From Eulemur rufifrons (Eukaryota > Chordata > Mammalia > Primates > Lemuridae), in NCBI RefSeq assembly GCF_041146395.1, contig NC_090989.1, positions 245,262,843-245,326,842 of the forward strand: DNA of 64,000 nt, given 5' to 3'. Position 1 is the first letter of the stretch; each line of letters opens with the position of its first letter. The translations under genes were made by a program, and so were the position numbers. The notes under the pieces are model-generated. The model was not told where the DNA came from. It searched no databases and worked only from the letters and a program-made list of their open reading frames with translations. Positions 36,358-47,699 of the stretch are shown piece after piece.

Positions 36358-37384
36358 GGTAAAAGTCTCAAACACTACTTACAAAGGTCGAAGACAGAAT
36401 CTGAGTTGTAAGAGGAAAGATGTAAAATAGAAATGCCAGACAACAATAAGCAGAGTTCATTCCAGATACCTGCTGCCAATAGCCTTAAGGTATTTTTCAT
36501 TAATAGAGTGAATTTATTGCTTCAGTTTATCACCCCTTATGATTTATGGGGTGTCACAGGGAGAAGAGCAAGCTAAATGTCCAATTTAAAGACAACTTGC
36601 TAGATAGAACACACGAGAAATTTGCAAAGCAATGTGTTTATTTAGTTCTTCTCTCCAATGGTTGAAAAGGGACCTGACAAAATAGTCATTAATCAGTCTC
36701 GTACACATTCAAGAAATGAGAATTTATATTGCTCTATTACTTTACCAGAGCCTATTTTAGAATTGAAGTTATCTGTGGTGACTATGGTATACCATCTTCA
36801 GTGATTGATATTTTCTTTGTTTGTTTTTTGTTGGAGTATAAGATCATCTTAGCTGGCTCAGTTTATGGTCAAGAGATTTGATAAGAATTAAGTTAGAAAT
36901 CTGCTTTGAGATTCCTTAAATGTCTTTGAGGAGTTTAGTGGATGTAGGATGGATAAGACAGGCAGAACCCAGTCAGCTGCCCTTGCTTGTGGCAAGGCCT
37001 GTTTTTAAAACCACAACTTTTAATTCTTCATGCTTTCTGATTCTCATTTAAAAGTATTATGCAAAATAGAAGATTAATAATTAAACATAACAAGGTTAAC
37101 ACATTAGTCCATGCATGGGGAAAAGATCAAATTGCAAAAATAGACAGCTATGGTCAAACATTCAAATTGACTCAAATATCAAAAATCTGAAAGAATCAAG
37201 CAAAGCTTTTTATATGAATTTTTACAATTCCTTAGAGCAATAATAAGTGTCCCATAACAGAAATTTGGGAGTCTCATAAAGAAGCATATCTGGGTAGGTA
37301 ATGCTGCATATAAAATTTCTGTCAACCTTAAGATTTCAAATCAAAAACTAGAGGCAGAGAGATCTGTTCCAGGCATTTTCAGGA
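36358..37384. other. Unique DNA, no recognised feature
   Basis: Nothing recognised. Confidence 0.35.
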
Positions 37385-37610
37385 GGCTATGCAGTAAATA
37401 GGACACTTCTCTTGAGTTCTGGACTGCTTCGTAGTGTTTGAGCTCGGATAAGTCCCTCTCAGCTTCAATTATTTTCATCTAAAAGGCAGAAATTATAAGG
37501 ACTACCTATATACGTTTAGACCAGTGTTATGAAGATATAAGAGAAGAATGAGACATACAATGGTGTTACAAAACTGAAAAGTGCTACACAAATATGGGTT
37601 GTTTCTGCTT
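37385..37610 (+). mobile_element. MIR: MIR SINE
   Basis: Forward MIR with a degraded 5' part: 'gagctcggataagtccctctc', 'agcttcaattattttcatct', 'aaaggcagaaattataagga', 'gtgttatgaagatataaga' and 'gaaaagtgctacacaaatatg'. Confidence 0.7.
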
Positions 37611-38989
37611 GCTTGAGGTGAAGCAGTCTTGTTTCTGTGCTCTGCAGGACTCTGGCTGTTGCCTTCCATAGCAATATATAAGAGCCCAGCTCTTACAACA
37701 TCTAGACATTCCCTCTCGATTCTTTGACCACTTCATCTTTAACCTGTCCACTCAAGCAAACACCATCCTCATCAGCATTTCTTCACAAACTCATAGGGCT
37801 TACGAGGCAAAAATATACTAGCAGGTGATGATATGAATGGTTTGTTTCTCTTGGTAAATGATCTTGTCTCTGGTGGCTTATGAGATTCTGTGAGTATCTT
37901 GTTGCTGGCTGGACTCCACGGTTCTCAGGAGACCTAGGTGGGGTTGATCCTTCTCCACCTGCCTATCACCTTTAAACATAGTCACAGACTTCTCTTCTGA
38001 CCCCAATCAGCCATCTCAAAATGATTATCCAGAGTCAAAAGGCATTCCAGAAGAGAGATGCTGGAAAAATCCATTTTCATGGGGAAAAAAGTAATACTGG
38101 AGAATCAATTTTAAACCTCGATGATAACTCCAATTTCTTGAGCATGTGCAGTGTGACAGTGCTTTGGTGCATGATCAGGACAATACTTTGAAGTACTAAT
38201 TGGGTGTTTTCTTTCCCCAGATTTTTTACCTTTTCTTCCCTGCTCCCCCCAACCTTCATTCAAGGCTAAAGACAGAATTTGTGTTTGCTTTCTTCAAAGG
38301 AGTTTCTGGAAGAGTGATTTGTTTTCAGAATTGCATACCTATTGAGGAAATAATACTGGCTGTTCATGAGAGAAATATGGAGAAAAGGGTATTTATACAT
38401 ATAGACTAAATATCTCATATGTGGAAGAAGCAGGATTCTCCCCATATCTTTAGTAGTAAGAGATTTTCTTTGGCTTGAGTAAGAAACAAAAGAAGAGAGA
38501 AAATTCTATGAATCCTGAGAGTAGAGAAAACCTACCCTTTGGTTTTCAGAGGTGAAGCAACAGGAGTGGAGAAAGGGGTACCTAGGAAGTGGTCCTTTAG
38601 AGAACTGTATCATAGATTCATCTCCTGCTTGGCAGGGAAGAAGAAATGAGAGAGCCTTGGGGTGTGAAGGGGCCATGCACACTGATGCACTGAATGTCTC
38701 AGGCCATCTGAGTAGACCTGTGACTTCAGACCAGACTGCTTTCTTTCCCACAAACTCCTAACAGCCCACATTCTAGCACTGTATGATATCCTCCAATGGT
38801 GGATATTGCTCTGCAATAAAATAGGAATAAATTTCAGATACAAATTAAACTGAGTTTTGATCTTTGTATCTCTAGCAGCCCAACAGAAGATTTTAGAATG
38901 AGAAATTACAATGAGCTTAAAAAAAATGAAGAAAGCCTATTTTCTTCCATCCTGGATAGGTCTAGCTTCATATTCACTACATATTTAAT
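37611..38989. other. Unique DNA with short open frames
   Basis: Several 60-80-codon frames lie on both strands at 38200-38840. One at 38200-38409 sits downstream of a pyrimidine tract plus AG (38220). None has a recognisable domain, and a paired donor is weak, so no gene is called. Confidence 0.3.
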
Positions 38990-39140
38990 GCCTCAATTAT
39001 TTCTATAACAGCACTACAAAGTAGATCTCTCCCCTTTATACAGATGAGAAAATCTAGATAGAAACATTTAAGTAGATTCTCAAGATAGCACAGCTAGTTT
39101 ATGACAGTGCTGGGGTTCAGCCCTAAGTCATTTTGATCCA
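38990..39140 (-). mobile_element. MIR: MIR SINE fragment
   Basis: Reverse-complement MIR: 'ctttatacagatgagaaaat', 'caagatagcacagctagttta', 'gtgctggggttcagccc'. Confidence 0.78.
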
Positions 39141-40084
39141 AAACTATCTCATCTGCTATCCTATAGTACCCACATCATAAGAGTGAGTAGACTGGGCAAA
39201 ATTCAGTATTGACCAATTATAATATTGACTCCTTTTAAAGTTAGTATAAACCCAGAAGCACTCATGGCTCTTCATATGAACCCAGGGGCAAAGCAAAAAG
39301 AGGCTTTTGGTGTCCGGTTGCAAAAGTAAACCCCCTGAACAATATATTTCATAAATACAGCTGCAATTAAAATTTTGAAAAACCAACTAGATTCCTCATA
39401 GGCATTTTATAGCCTAATTACTTCACATGGTTCTGCTTGGTGGTAGTTCAGAAAGGACAGAGCCCATGAGGGATAAAGATCCATCTGTAGTCATTGACTA
39501 ATTTTCTGAAGATTAGAGACTCGGCTGGTCTGAAGAAAACTTTGGCAAGCCCCAGGAGTAGATGAGGCAGCTGGGAACAGTTCAGGGCCACTCTCGGGGG
39601 CCCCACAAGCACCAGAATGAGGCTGGCACCAAATGGTTGCTCAAAGAGCTGCCAACAGAGACTGGCACTTTTGCACCAAGACCAAGAGGGAAACAAGTTG
39701 CAAGACAGTGGTGCCAGCTGGAAAAATACTGCCTATGAAATAAAGGAGATGAGTTCTTATGGAGGGTACCAAATAATCATTTCTGAAATATGCAAGGATG
39801 GCTGAGTGTGGGCATGTGGGACTGGAAACAGATGTGGGGCAAGGATACAAACAAGCAAAATGAAAGGCAGGAAAGAATGAAGGAGAAAGGGGGATGAAAG
39901 GAAAAATGCTGGCCTTGATTAAGAAAGCCAGCCAGTTAACACATTTCTCAAAAGGAGAGCTTGGTTTAGTTCATGTTGTATCAATTACATTTAAAATATC
40001 AGGTAAAGAAAGGAAAGAAAGTAGAGAAATAAAATTATTATTTGAGGAAAGGAAAGATAGTACACAATTATACATTGTAAATCA
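39141..40084. other. Unique DNA, no recognised feature
   Basis: Nothing recognised. Short frames at 39450-39850 on both strands lack recognisable products. Confidence 0.35.
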
Positions 40085-40200
40085 GGCCACTATGATTTTT
40101 AATCCCAGATCTGACACTTCAAAATATATGACCTTGCAGGCTCTTCTGTAACCATTTTTAAACATGAGTTTACTCATTTGTAATAAGGGCCTGATAATAC
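40085..40200 (+). mobile_element. MIR: MIR SINE fragment
   Basis: 'aatcccagatctgacacttc', 'atatgaccttgcaggctc' and 'catgagtttactcatttgta' correspond to the forward MIR core in order. Confidence 0.6.
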
Positions 40201-40214
40201 AGAATGATAGCTGA

Positions 40215-40345
40215 TATTATTATTGCTATTAAAAGCTATGCTGTAATAAGCACTTAATACATGCTGTGTGCTGGGCTAAGCATGTTAAATGAATTCTCTC
40301 ACATAATTACTCTAATAACTGAATTAGGTGCCATAGTTAAAGAGC
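40215..40345 (-). mobile_element. MIR: MIR SINE fragment
   Basis: 'taataagcacttaatacatg', 'ctgtgtgctgggctaagcatg', 'gaattctctcacataattac' is reverse-complement MIR, in opposite orientation to the fragment just upstream. Confidence 0.7.
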
Positions 40346-40349
40346 TTTG

Positions 40350-40405
40350 TAGAGTACCAGGCTCATACTAGGCACTCAATAAATGATGACTACTATTAAT
40401 AATGC
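40350..40405 (+). mobile_element. MIR/L2 3' end fragment
   Basis: 'agagtaccaggctcatacta', 'ggcactcaataaatgatgac' is the 3' end shared by MIR and L2. Confidence 0.6.
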
Positions 40406-40754
40406 TATTGATATTGGTTCTTTTTATCTAGTTAATTACTAATATCAAAAATACTTTTGATGAATGTCTCTTACAATTTTAATGTCTGATGGGATTGGTG
40501 ACGATATAGTGGGAATGAAGGATTTCAATTCTACCTCTTACATAAATTTCAGCTAGTTTCCTTTCCAAAGAGATGCAAAACACAGAGACCAGCTACACAC
40601 ACCTTGAGATCAGACAAGATCCATAACTGTTATGCATCTCAAGCTGGAATTTCCCCTTTATGCATGCAGTTCTGTCTCTGATGTCCAGACAGAATTTTCT
40701 TTCTTTTTACTATCGACTGGCTAAGTGAAAAGCATGTTCTTTACCACTCTTCAA
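40406..40754. other. Unique DNA, no recognised feature
   Basis: Nothing recognised. Confidence 0.35.
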
Positions 40755-40912
40755 TTTTTTTTTAGAGAGACAAGTTCTTGCTCTGTTGTCCAGGTTGGAG
40801 TGTAGTGGCACAATCATAGCCTACTGCAGCCGCAAACTCCTGGACTCAAGAGATCCTCCCGCCTTGGCCTCCCAAAATGCTGAGGTTACAGGTGTGAGGC
40901 ACAGCACTCAGG
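40755..40912 (-). mobile_element. FLAM: Free Alu monomer (FLAM-like)
   Basis: A T tract, then 'agagacaagttcttgctctg', 'ttgtccaggttggagtgtag', 'tggcacaatcatagcctac', 'actcctggactcaagagatcc' and 'gcctcccaaaatgctgagg', ending 'acaggtgtgaggcac'. Only one arm of about 150 bp is present, as in free left monomers that predate dimeric Alu. Possible imperfect target duplication tcttcaat (before) / tcttctat (after). Confidence 0.85.
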
Positions 40913-41044
40913 TCTTCTATTTTTATACACATTTTTACTGAAAGGTGTGTGCACACGTGCTGTGGGTTGTTGACTGAATGTCTGTGACTATTATACTTTC
41001 TAGCGCTTATAGGAAATAGAGTATTCTCTCTTTAATTTAGGAAT
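40913..41044. other. Unique DNA, no recognised feature
   Basis: Nothing recognised. Confidence 0.3.
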
Positions 41045-41288
41045 GGCTAATTTCTTTACATCATGAAATGTCACCTCCTCAGAAAAGACTCCTCAACCAA
41101 CTAATCTAAATTAAGTTTTTCTGTTAATTTCTATCTCATTGTTTTGGGCATTGCTTTCAGAGTACTTATCAAAATTACTTCTTAATATTTGTATACTATT
41201 TTATTTGTTTGGTTGCTTTTATTTGTCTTTAGCTCTCACTATAAAGTAAATTCTGTGAGGGCAGGAACCCCATCTGTATTCTTTGGCA
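41045..41288 (+). mobile_element. L2: L2 LINE 3' end, sense
   Basis: 'gaaatgtcacctcctcagaa', 'aagactcctcaaccaac', 'gcattgctttcagagtactt', 'atcaaaattacttcttaat' and 'ttctgtgagggcaggaacccc' form the L2 terminal region. It abuts an antisense L2 at its 3' end. Confidence 0.8.
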
Positions 41289-42905
41289 TTCATAAATAAT
41301 TATTAAGCACCCACTAGGTGCCTGGCATTGTTCTAGGCACTGGGATACAGCAGTGAACTGACATTCTAAGTAAGAAACAGATAAGCAAACAACCAAAAAA
41401 TGGCAGCTGGCAATGTCATGGAGCATATAGCAATATGAGGGAATACAGAGTGTTCTAGGGCTACAGCATTAATGTTGTTGGGATGAATTCTATTTCATTA
41501 AAGGTAGTCATCAAAGGCTTCCTTATAATTTAACACACGATAACAACTAGGGGAAGAGAATTCTAGGTAAAGGGAACAGTAAATATAAAGACCAAAAGTC
41601 TGGCATCTGCTTGGTGTGTTTATGGCACAGCAAACAGGCATTATAGCTAGAGTGTGGTGAACAAGGAGAGAAGGAAGAGATGAGATTGGAAGGATTGTGG
41701 AGCACCTGAAGGCTATGGTCAGTCAGGCCCTTAATTTTATCAGATGATGGGGGGACAACAATGAAGTTTTGAGCAGAAAGTAACAGGATCTGACTTGTGT
41801 TTTATAGGATTACTTTTGCCTGCTGCATAGAGAACAGCCTGGAAAGGGTTGGTCAAAAGACAGCAGTTGAGAGACTATGGTGGTAGTTTAAGTGCAAAAT
41901 TACGATGATGTAGAATACAGCGATCTCTAGAAAGGTGATGAACTGAGGTCAGCTTCTGTACATATTTTCAAAGTTGAGATGACTACATTTGCTGAGGTAT
42001 TGGATGGGGACATGACAGAATGAAAAGAATCAAGAATAAATCCAACAGTTTTTGGCATATGAAATGTGAATATTAGAGTTGCACTGAACAAGATAGGAAA
42101 TACTTGGGAAGGATATTTGGGAGGTGGAAATTAAGAGTTAAGTTCGAGATGGGTGAAGCTTCAGCTGCAAAAAAATGCCAAGTAAGCAGTCGACTATACA
42201 AGTGTGAAGTTCAGGAAAGGGTTTTGAGGCTCGAGAGATTTATACAATCTGGAAGTTATCAGAATAGACACAGAATTTAAAATCACTGGAGTAGATGGAT
42301 TCACGTTTGAGGAAGAAAATGAAAGTAAAGATCTAGGACTGACTTTCAGGGTATTCCAGCATTTAGTGATTGGAAAAAATGAAGATAAAATAGCAGAGAA
42401 GACTTGACAGAGATTTGTCTCTGAGGTAGGAGGAAAACCAGGAGAATGGAGGGTCCTGGAAACCAAGGTCTACAGCAGTTGGTCAGTTAAGCAAAATGAG
42501 AACGGAAGCTGGAGTGCTGGGTGTCGCGATATGGCAGAGCCTGACAACATTGACAAGAGCAGTTTTGTGGAACAGTGAGGCATAATGGGTGAATGGAGCT
42601 GTCTCAAGAAAGTTCAGAAGGAAAGGACGTGGAGTACAGACAACTCTTTCAAGGGATTTTGCCATAAAAGAGATTAGGGAGATGGGGCTGTGGTGGAAAG
42701 AGGGATGTATTTTGTAAGTGGAATCCCACTTTTTAAAATGTAATAAGCATATTTACAGAAAAAAAAAAAAAGAAAATGATGTTAATGTATGGGGAAAGGA
42801 CAATCACAAGAGTGAAGCCCTTGAACAGGAAAGAGGATGGGACACACTATCCAAGAGGAGGAGAAGGCCATGGGTAGGAGCTGGAAGAGTTCTTTCACCG
42901 TAACA
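41289..42905 (-). mobile_element. L2: L2 LINE, 1.6 kb antisense with RT region
   Basis: Longest L2 copy here. From its 3' end inward: 'tattaagcacccactaggtg', 'cctggcattgttctaggcac', 'gggatacagcagtgaactga', 'aggcccttaattttatcag', 'ttttgagcagaaagtaacag', 'gatctgacttgtgttttatag', 'atggggacatgacagaatg', 'agtaagcagtcgactatac', 'taggaggaaaaccaggagaa', 'attgacaagagcagttttg' and 'gacaactctttcaagggatt'. On the minus strand this is the C-terminal two thirds of the L2 reverse-transcriptase ORF plus the 3' UTR. All frames are broken. The small frames at 42194-42466 and 42483-42665 are remnants of it. Confidence 0.85.
42759..42771. repeat. Poly-A tract
   Basis: A13 run near the inner end of the antisense L2. 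Confidence 0.9.
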
Positions 42906-42999
42906 GGAACCAAGGGAGAGTGAATATGTATGTGTATTGCACACATATGCATGTATATTGGTAGATTCAGTGTGTGGGCACATAGAAAATTTCCTCTAG

Positions 43000-43085
43000 T
43001 TCCTTGACAGAACCCTCAGCATCTATCACACTGGCTCATACACAGTAAGTGTTCAAAAAAAAAAAAAATGTGTTGAATGAATGGA
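43000..43085 (+). mobile_element. L2: L2 LINE 3' tip
   Basis: 'gacagaaccctcagcatctat', 'cacactggctcatacacag', then 'taagtgttc', an A14 tract and 'gtgttgaatgaatgga'. The A tract replaces the usual 'aataaatgt'. Confidence 0.72.
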
Positions 43086-43674
43086 TGTGCATTATTAAAT
43101 CTACTCCCAGAAAACTTCCTAAGAATAGTTCTCTGTGTTGGAGCTCTCCTTGCGTTTTAGCTTAAACCGGCACTATAAAATGGAAGGCAGTCAGAGGAAA
43201 AGGGAGAAGCTTTTCAAATATACTTAAAAGATTTACTCCATAACCTCCACCCCTTGCCTTTCTTTCTAAAACAAAGATGTGGATAGAAAGGTATGGGATG
43301 TTGTAATTTTATTATAGAAGTAATTGGATATCTGTGACTCCTCTTACCCTCTCATAAAATCTGTTGGATATAACTCTTGCTTTCTCATTTTGGCTACATT
43401 CCCAGAACTGTATGTAAAGTGTTTTCCTGAAATATTGAAAAGGAACCCACATTTAAGTTCATCATCTCTTTGCCTGGAATGTGGCTTATTCTTTTCCTGT
43501 TGAGATTGCATTTTGTGTGGGCTTTTCTCATGCTATTAGAGTTAAAAGTTGGAAACTGCAAGTTGCATACAAGCCAAGCATATTGTCATGGACAATAAAG
43601 AGATATACACAACAATAAGGAAAAGAAAATGAAGATGACTAGAATGTGTTTTTAATGTGAACTAATGAGAAGAG
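43086..43674. other. Unique DNA, no recognised feature
   Basis: Nothing recognised. Confidence 0.35.
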
Positions 43675-43830
43675 AGGGGAATCTCCAGTATTCACTGAGA
43701 TTCTGCCGGGTGCTAGGCTCGCTGCATATGTTATTTATCTTGAGTCATTACCAAAAAAACATAAAAAGTGGATATTATTATTCACATGTTACAAAGAGTG
43801 GAAGAGAAGTTCAAGATTTAAAAAACAGTA
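43675..43830 (-). mobile_element. MIR: MIR SINE fragment
   Basis: 'attcactgagattctgccgg', 'gtgctaggctcgctgcatatg', 'gatattattattcacatgtta' follow reverse-complement MIR order. Confidence 0.72.
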
Positions 43831-43854
43831 TTTTTCACTTCTTAAGTACATTGT

Positions 43855-44050
43855 TAAAAATATGTCTGTACCAGATACATTGCTAAGTACTTTATATGCA
43901 TTTTCAGCTTTAATTTCAGAACAACCCTATAAGGTATATATTTCATACCCCATCTTAGAAGATGAGAAAACCGAAGCATAAAGAAATTTAATAGTTTGCA
44001 GAAGGTAAAACGACTATCATACCAGGAGTTCAGCTCCAGACGTGACTGAT
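43855..44050 (-). mobile_element. MIR: MIR SINE, second copy in the same orientation
   Basis: 'gtaccagatacattgctaag', 'aacaaccctataaggtatat', 'cttagaagatgagaaaaccg' and 'caggagttcagctccagacg' follow reverse-complement MIR order. It sits 25 bp after another MIR of the same orientation. Confidence 0.8.
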
Positions 44051-44504
44051 GTTGAAGACATGCCCTTCCTGTCGCGCCCTATTGGTCCTCAAGGGAAGCA
44101 GAACTGCCAGGGAATTTATCAATACATGAAAATAAAGCAAAACATACTTACTGAATAAATTTTGATAACTAGCATCAATGGTCCAACAGTTGAGTTGATT
44201 ACACTTACTAGCCAAATCACAATCCATTACATGTAGTTGCATTCCTCCAAAAACGAAAAGGTAGTTTTATTTCTAAATTTCTCTCAATGTATTTTGATTT
44301 GAACATTAGCAAAAATGTATAGCATAGACTAGACTCTTAAAACTCAATCTAAGATGAGAAAGATTGTCTCTTTTTGATCTCCTAACAAGCAGCCAGCTAG
44401 ATTATAATGATACATAAAGAAAACCTCATCTAGCCTATGTAACTGTATACATGTATGCATTTACATGTAATCTTTTTCCAGAGTGATTTCTTCACAGGCA
44501 ACCT
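44051..44504. other. Unique DNA, no recognised feature
   Basis: Nothing recognised. Confidence 0.35.
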
Positions 44505-44740
44505 GGGAGAAACAGTAATTAAGAACACAATCTTTAAAATCAAAACTGAATTTCAATCCTATCCTCACCAGTTTCCGGTATGAAACTTGTATGAGTTACT
44601 AGGCTAAGTCTCATAGTCTCCTCCAGAGAGGAAGGGATAGTACAGCTACCTACCTCACAGAATTACTGGGAGTAGCATTGAAATAATCCATGCTGCACAG
44701 TGGTGAACATAGAACATGCGCTCAGTAAATCACTGCTGTG
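44505..44740 (+). mobile_element. MIR: MIR SINE, nearly full length
   Basis: 'agtaattaagaacacaatc', 'tgaatttcaatcctatcctc', 'tgtatgagttactaggctaag', 'gctacctacctcacagaatta', 'ctgggagtagcattgaaataa' and 'acatgcgctcagtaaatcac' match forward MIR from 5' part to tail. Confidence 0.8.
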
Positions 44741-45395
44741 TCATTCCAAATGTCATTTGGAAATACAGAATAAGGCCCTAACAGTCCTTTTAGAAACCAT
44801 CACAAGTATGAAGATTTGACCTCAAGTAGAATGCTGGTTTTTAGAAAGGTTCTGATGATTAAACCTGATGCAAATAAATCACAGCATAGGGCACATGATT
44901 AAATTGCATTGCCTACTTAATTACATCTCAGGTGCCAGATACTATTACAATTTCTATCTCTGCCTCAAGGAAAGGCTTGTGTTCTATAGACCCAAGGAAG
45001 CGAAAAGGAAATGAAAAATGTTTAAATATGGCCAAGATCTTAGTAAATGTGAACAGAGTCAATAAACTCTTCCAAGACAAAATATATATATATTTATATA
45101 TATTTATATATTTTTTTCATACCGACAAATTTCTAAAATTATTTGACAAGCAGAAGAACTTGAAAGAAAGAAATTTTTAAACGTTGGTTTCAGTTTTTCT
45201 AGCTAAAGCCCAAAAAAGTCTAGCCAACTCCCTAGGATTTATGCAATTACCACAACTATTTGTTTAGGTAAGTAAATCATGTAAATTCTTAGAAAGAATT
45301 GGTACTTTTTCTTTCTAAATATCATATTATAACTATACACAGTGTTAGCTGAGGGCAGAACTCTGGGGAATAAAAATGTCTTTTGTCTCTCAGAC
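44741..45395. other. AT-rich DNA with TA-rich low-complexity patch
   Basis: 45081-45112 is a run of 'atatatatattt' units. Nothing else recognised. Confidence 0.4.
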
Positions 45396-46120
45396 TGTGA
45401 GCTTAGAGGTGAGCAGAGGAAGTATGGAACAGGCTGCGTAAATAAGCGAGACACTGAGTAAAAAATGAGCTGCAAGATAAGGATAGCTGTGTCACAGAAT
45501 ATTAACACATGAAAAGTGAGACATAAACAGAGAGTATATGAAAACAAGCAACGTAAACAAATGGGATGCTGAAAAAGAGAACATACTGTAACAATAATAA
45601 GATAAGGGTAACCACAACTATCACAAAATGCATTAAAAAAACAATGCAGGGCTAATTATACACTATAGTTCCTTCCCACCCCCAGTGGGCTTTGGACACA
45701 ACACATCCTGGCCCAGCCATATAAGGTGGAAAACTACTCCTCCAGCCCCCACCCCACCAGATGACAGGAAAGAGACAACATCTCCATTGGTCGAGGAAAA
45801 AAAAAAAAGGGAGAGAGACAATTTCATGAAGGAGAGACCAGACAAGAGAAAAAGAGATGACACAGAAACTCCAGTGTCACTGTTCACTGGGACGTGTGCC
45901 CATTCCTACCCCTTTTGGAGTGTACTATCGCTTGCTGATTAGAAACCCAAAATAACCCAGGGCCACAGTCCACTTGGACATGTACACACTCTTAACCCCT
46001 TTAAGAGTGAACTTTCGCTTTAATAAACTTTGTTGCTTACTGCTTCAAAACCGTCTCTTGCTTTCATTCTTGGATTGCAAAAAGACAAGAGCCAAGGATT
46101 TCAACAGCTAGTAAGTAACA
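45396..46120 (+). mobile_element. Probable gammaretrovirus-like (ERV1) solo LTR
   Basis: A 725-bp element starting TGTGAGC and ending GTAACA, flanked by a 4-bp direct repeat agac (45392-45395 and 46121-46124), as expected for a class I ERV. Near the 3' end are 'gagtgaactttcgctttaat', the polyadenylation signal aataaa at 46022-46027, a TG-rich stretch after it and a U5-like 'cttgctttcattcttgg'. This is the usual arrangement of class I LTR R/U5. A 57-bp imperfect duplication spans the polyadenylation region (see separate entry). No gag, pol or env sequence adjoins, so it looks like a recombined solo LTR. I do not recognise the subfamily. The 5' boundary rests on the 4-bp repeat and TG start alone. 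Confidence 0.68.
45885..46027 (+). repeat. 57-bp imperfect direct duplication in LTR
   Basis: 45885-45941 and 45971-46027 align end to end: both have a 'cact.ggac.tgt.c' start, a central 'acccctttt' block, 'gagtg.act.tcgctt', and an end corresponding to the polyadenylation signal. Only the second copy has intact aataaa; the first reads 'gctgatta'. Confidence 0.75.
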
Positions 46121-46449
46121 AGACCTTTACCTCCACAAATACCAATACATCCATTTTTTCTCATGTTTCCATTCAAAATAAACTCCTTCATAAGATTTTC
46201 CAGTAGCCTCACTCAGATGTGAACTGGTTCTCTTTTTCTAAATTCACGATGTTTTATTCCTATTTCTCTCTCTCTCTCTCCATCCCCCTCACCTTTCTTT
46301 CTCTCTCTCTCTCCCATTGCCCAAATGTTAAGAGTGTATCTTATTTCTAAAAAGATCTTAGTGTAAGCTCCTGAGATGTATAACTTCTCAGCTGTGTGTT
46401 AAGCATCCAATGTGTTCTGGACACTAACATAATTGGTTACATGTTATTG
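46121..46449. other. Unique DNA with CT-rich patch
   Basis: 46266-46315 is two CT runs separated by 'catccccctcacc'. Nothing else recognised. Confidence 0.5.
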
Positions 46450-46665
46450 AGTACTTTCCTTTTGCCACAAGTCTCTGATAAGGGTTATGGGTACATTCTC
46501 TCATTCAATTCTCAACACTACCCTAACTAGGTCCCAGTATTAGGCCCGTTTTATGAGTTGAGAGGCTGAGACGTGGGCAATGTGCCTCATGGAGCGAAGG
46601 TCTCACAGTGGTGACGTCTTACTTGGTCTCTGTTACTCCAGAGCCCACGCTCTTGACCACTGTGG
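46450..46665 (-). mobile_element. MIR: MIR SINE
   Basis: 'tctctcattcaattctcaac', 'actaccctaactaggtccc', 'ttatgagttgagaggctgag' and 'ccagagcccacgctcttgacc' are reverse-complement MIR, ending in the well-kept 'cccacgctcttgaccactg' 5' end. Confidence 0.8.
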
Positions 46666-47699
46666 TAAACACCACCACTGCAGATGCTTAAAACATGTTC
46701 TATGAACAAACAGATAAAGCCAAGGACTTTATTTTGCTGTTCTCCAATTTTAAGATGAGATGCAGGCAAGTGATCATATTAAATATATTCTTTAAAAAAC
46801 AAGAAATTTCTTCATATAAAGAGGATTCAAGGACCAATATTTAAATATTAATTTGTTTTTCAAGTAACCCAGTGATGCATAATATATCTTGGGTACTGTG
46901 GAGAACATTCAAGTTTATTCTCAGTGACTTGTAAACTAAACTGCCAGTTACTTAGACTTAATGAGTAATGAAGGCCTTGGCCTTGCATTTAAAGTTGCAA
47001 AGTGAAGGAAGAATTGTTTGGTATTTCCTTTGGGTAGTCAGACCAGTTAGTCATGCAATTAACCTTCACTTTATGTTCCACTCCAAGAGAGGTGAAAGCA
47101 ATAGTTTTAAACATTTCCTAATAATTACTAATCCTTATGTCTGATCCATATTTTCAGCATTATAGAATAAAAATTTGATCCAGATTGAAAAACAAAACAA
47201 AAACAGAAAAGATGTAAGCATTAAACAGGTCAGTTGCAAAGAATAGGGTATGACTGGTTTGGTGAGTGTATTCATCGGAGCTGCTCTCCAAATACAATGT
47301 GCTCTGAATTAAATATTTTTTCATCTTGTGCTCCTATGTGAGAATTTAATGAGGCAATATTGTAGTTACTTCAAAGATGAATTAAATATAGAAAAAGACA
47401 AATATGTTTCTACTAACACTGACTGAGCTTGTGTTATCTTGAAAATCAGGATTCGTGTTTTGTGAGGAATTTGTGAACAGCCTATATTTCACGTAGAAAC
47501 AAAACTGAAATTCAGAAGGTTACTCTTGAGAATATAAATTACATGTGTTAATCTCCTTAAAGGAATGTATAAACAGTTAAAATATGTAAAATAAAAACAT
47601 TCCATCAAAGTTTGAGCCTTAGCATTCTCTAAAAACCCTCAGAACCATACATGGTTCAAATATCCTGGGAACCATAGTTGCTTGGGGGTTTGGGGAAAG
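46666..47699. other. Unique AT-rich DNA
   Basis: Nothing recognised. 47642-47675 has three alternating 7-mers (gaaccat, atggttc, gaaccat) able to form either of two small hairpins. Confidence 0.35.

Noticed and set aside
45663..45942. Frames of 74-85 codons on both strands
   Set aside because: They lie inside the probable LTR; low-complexity Lys/Glu-rich and Ser/Leu-rich products.
47651..47675. tRNA T-loop-like 'ggttcaaat'
   Set aside because: No A box, acceptor stem or anticodon arm around it.
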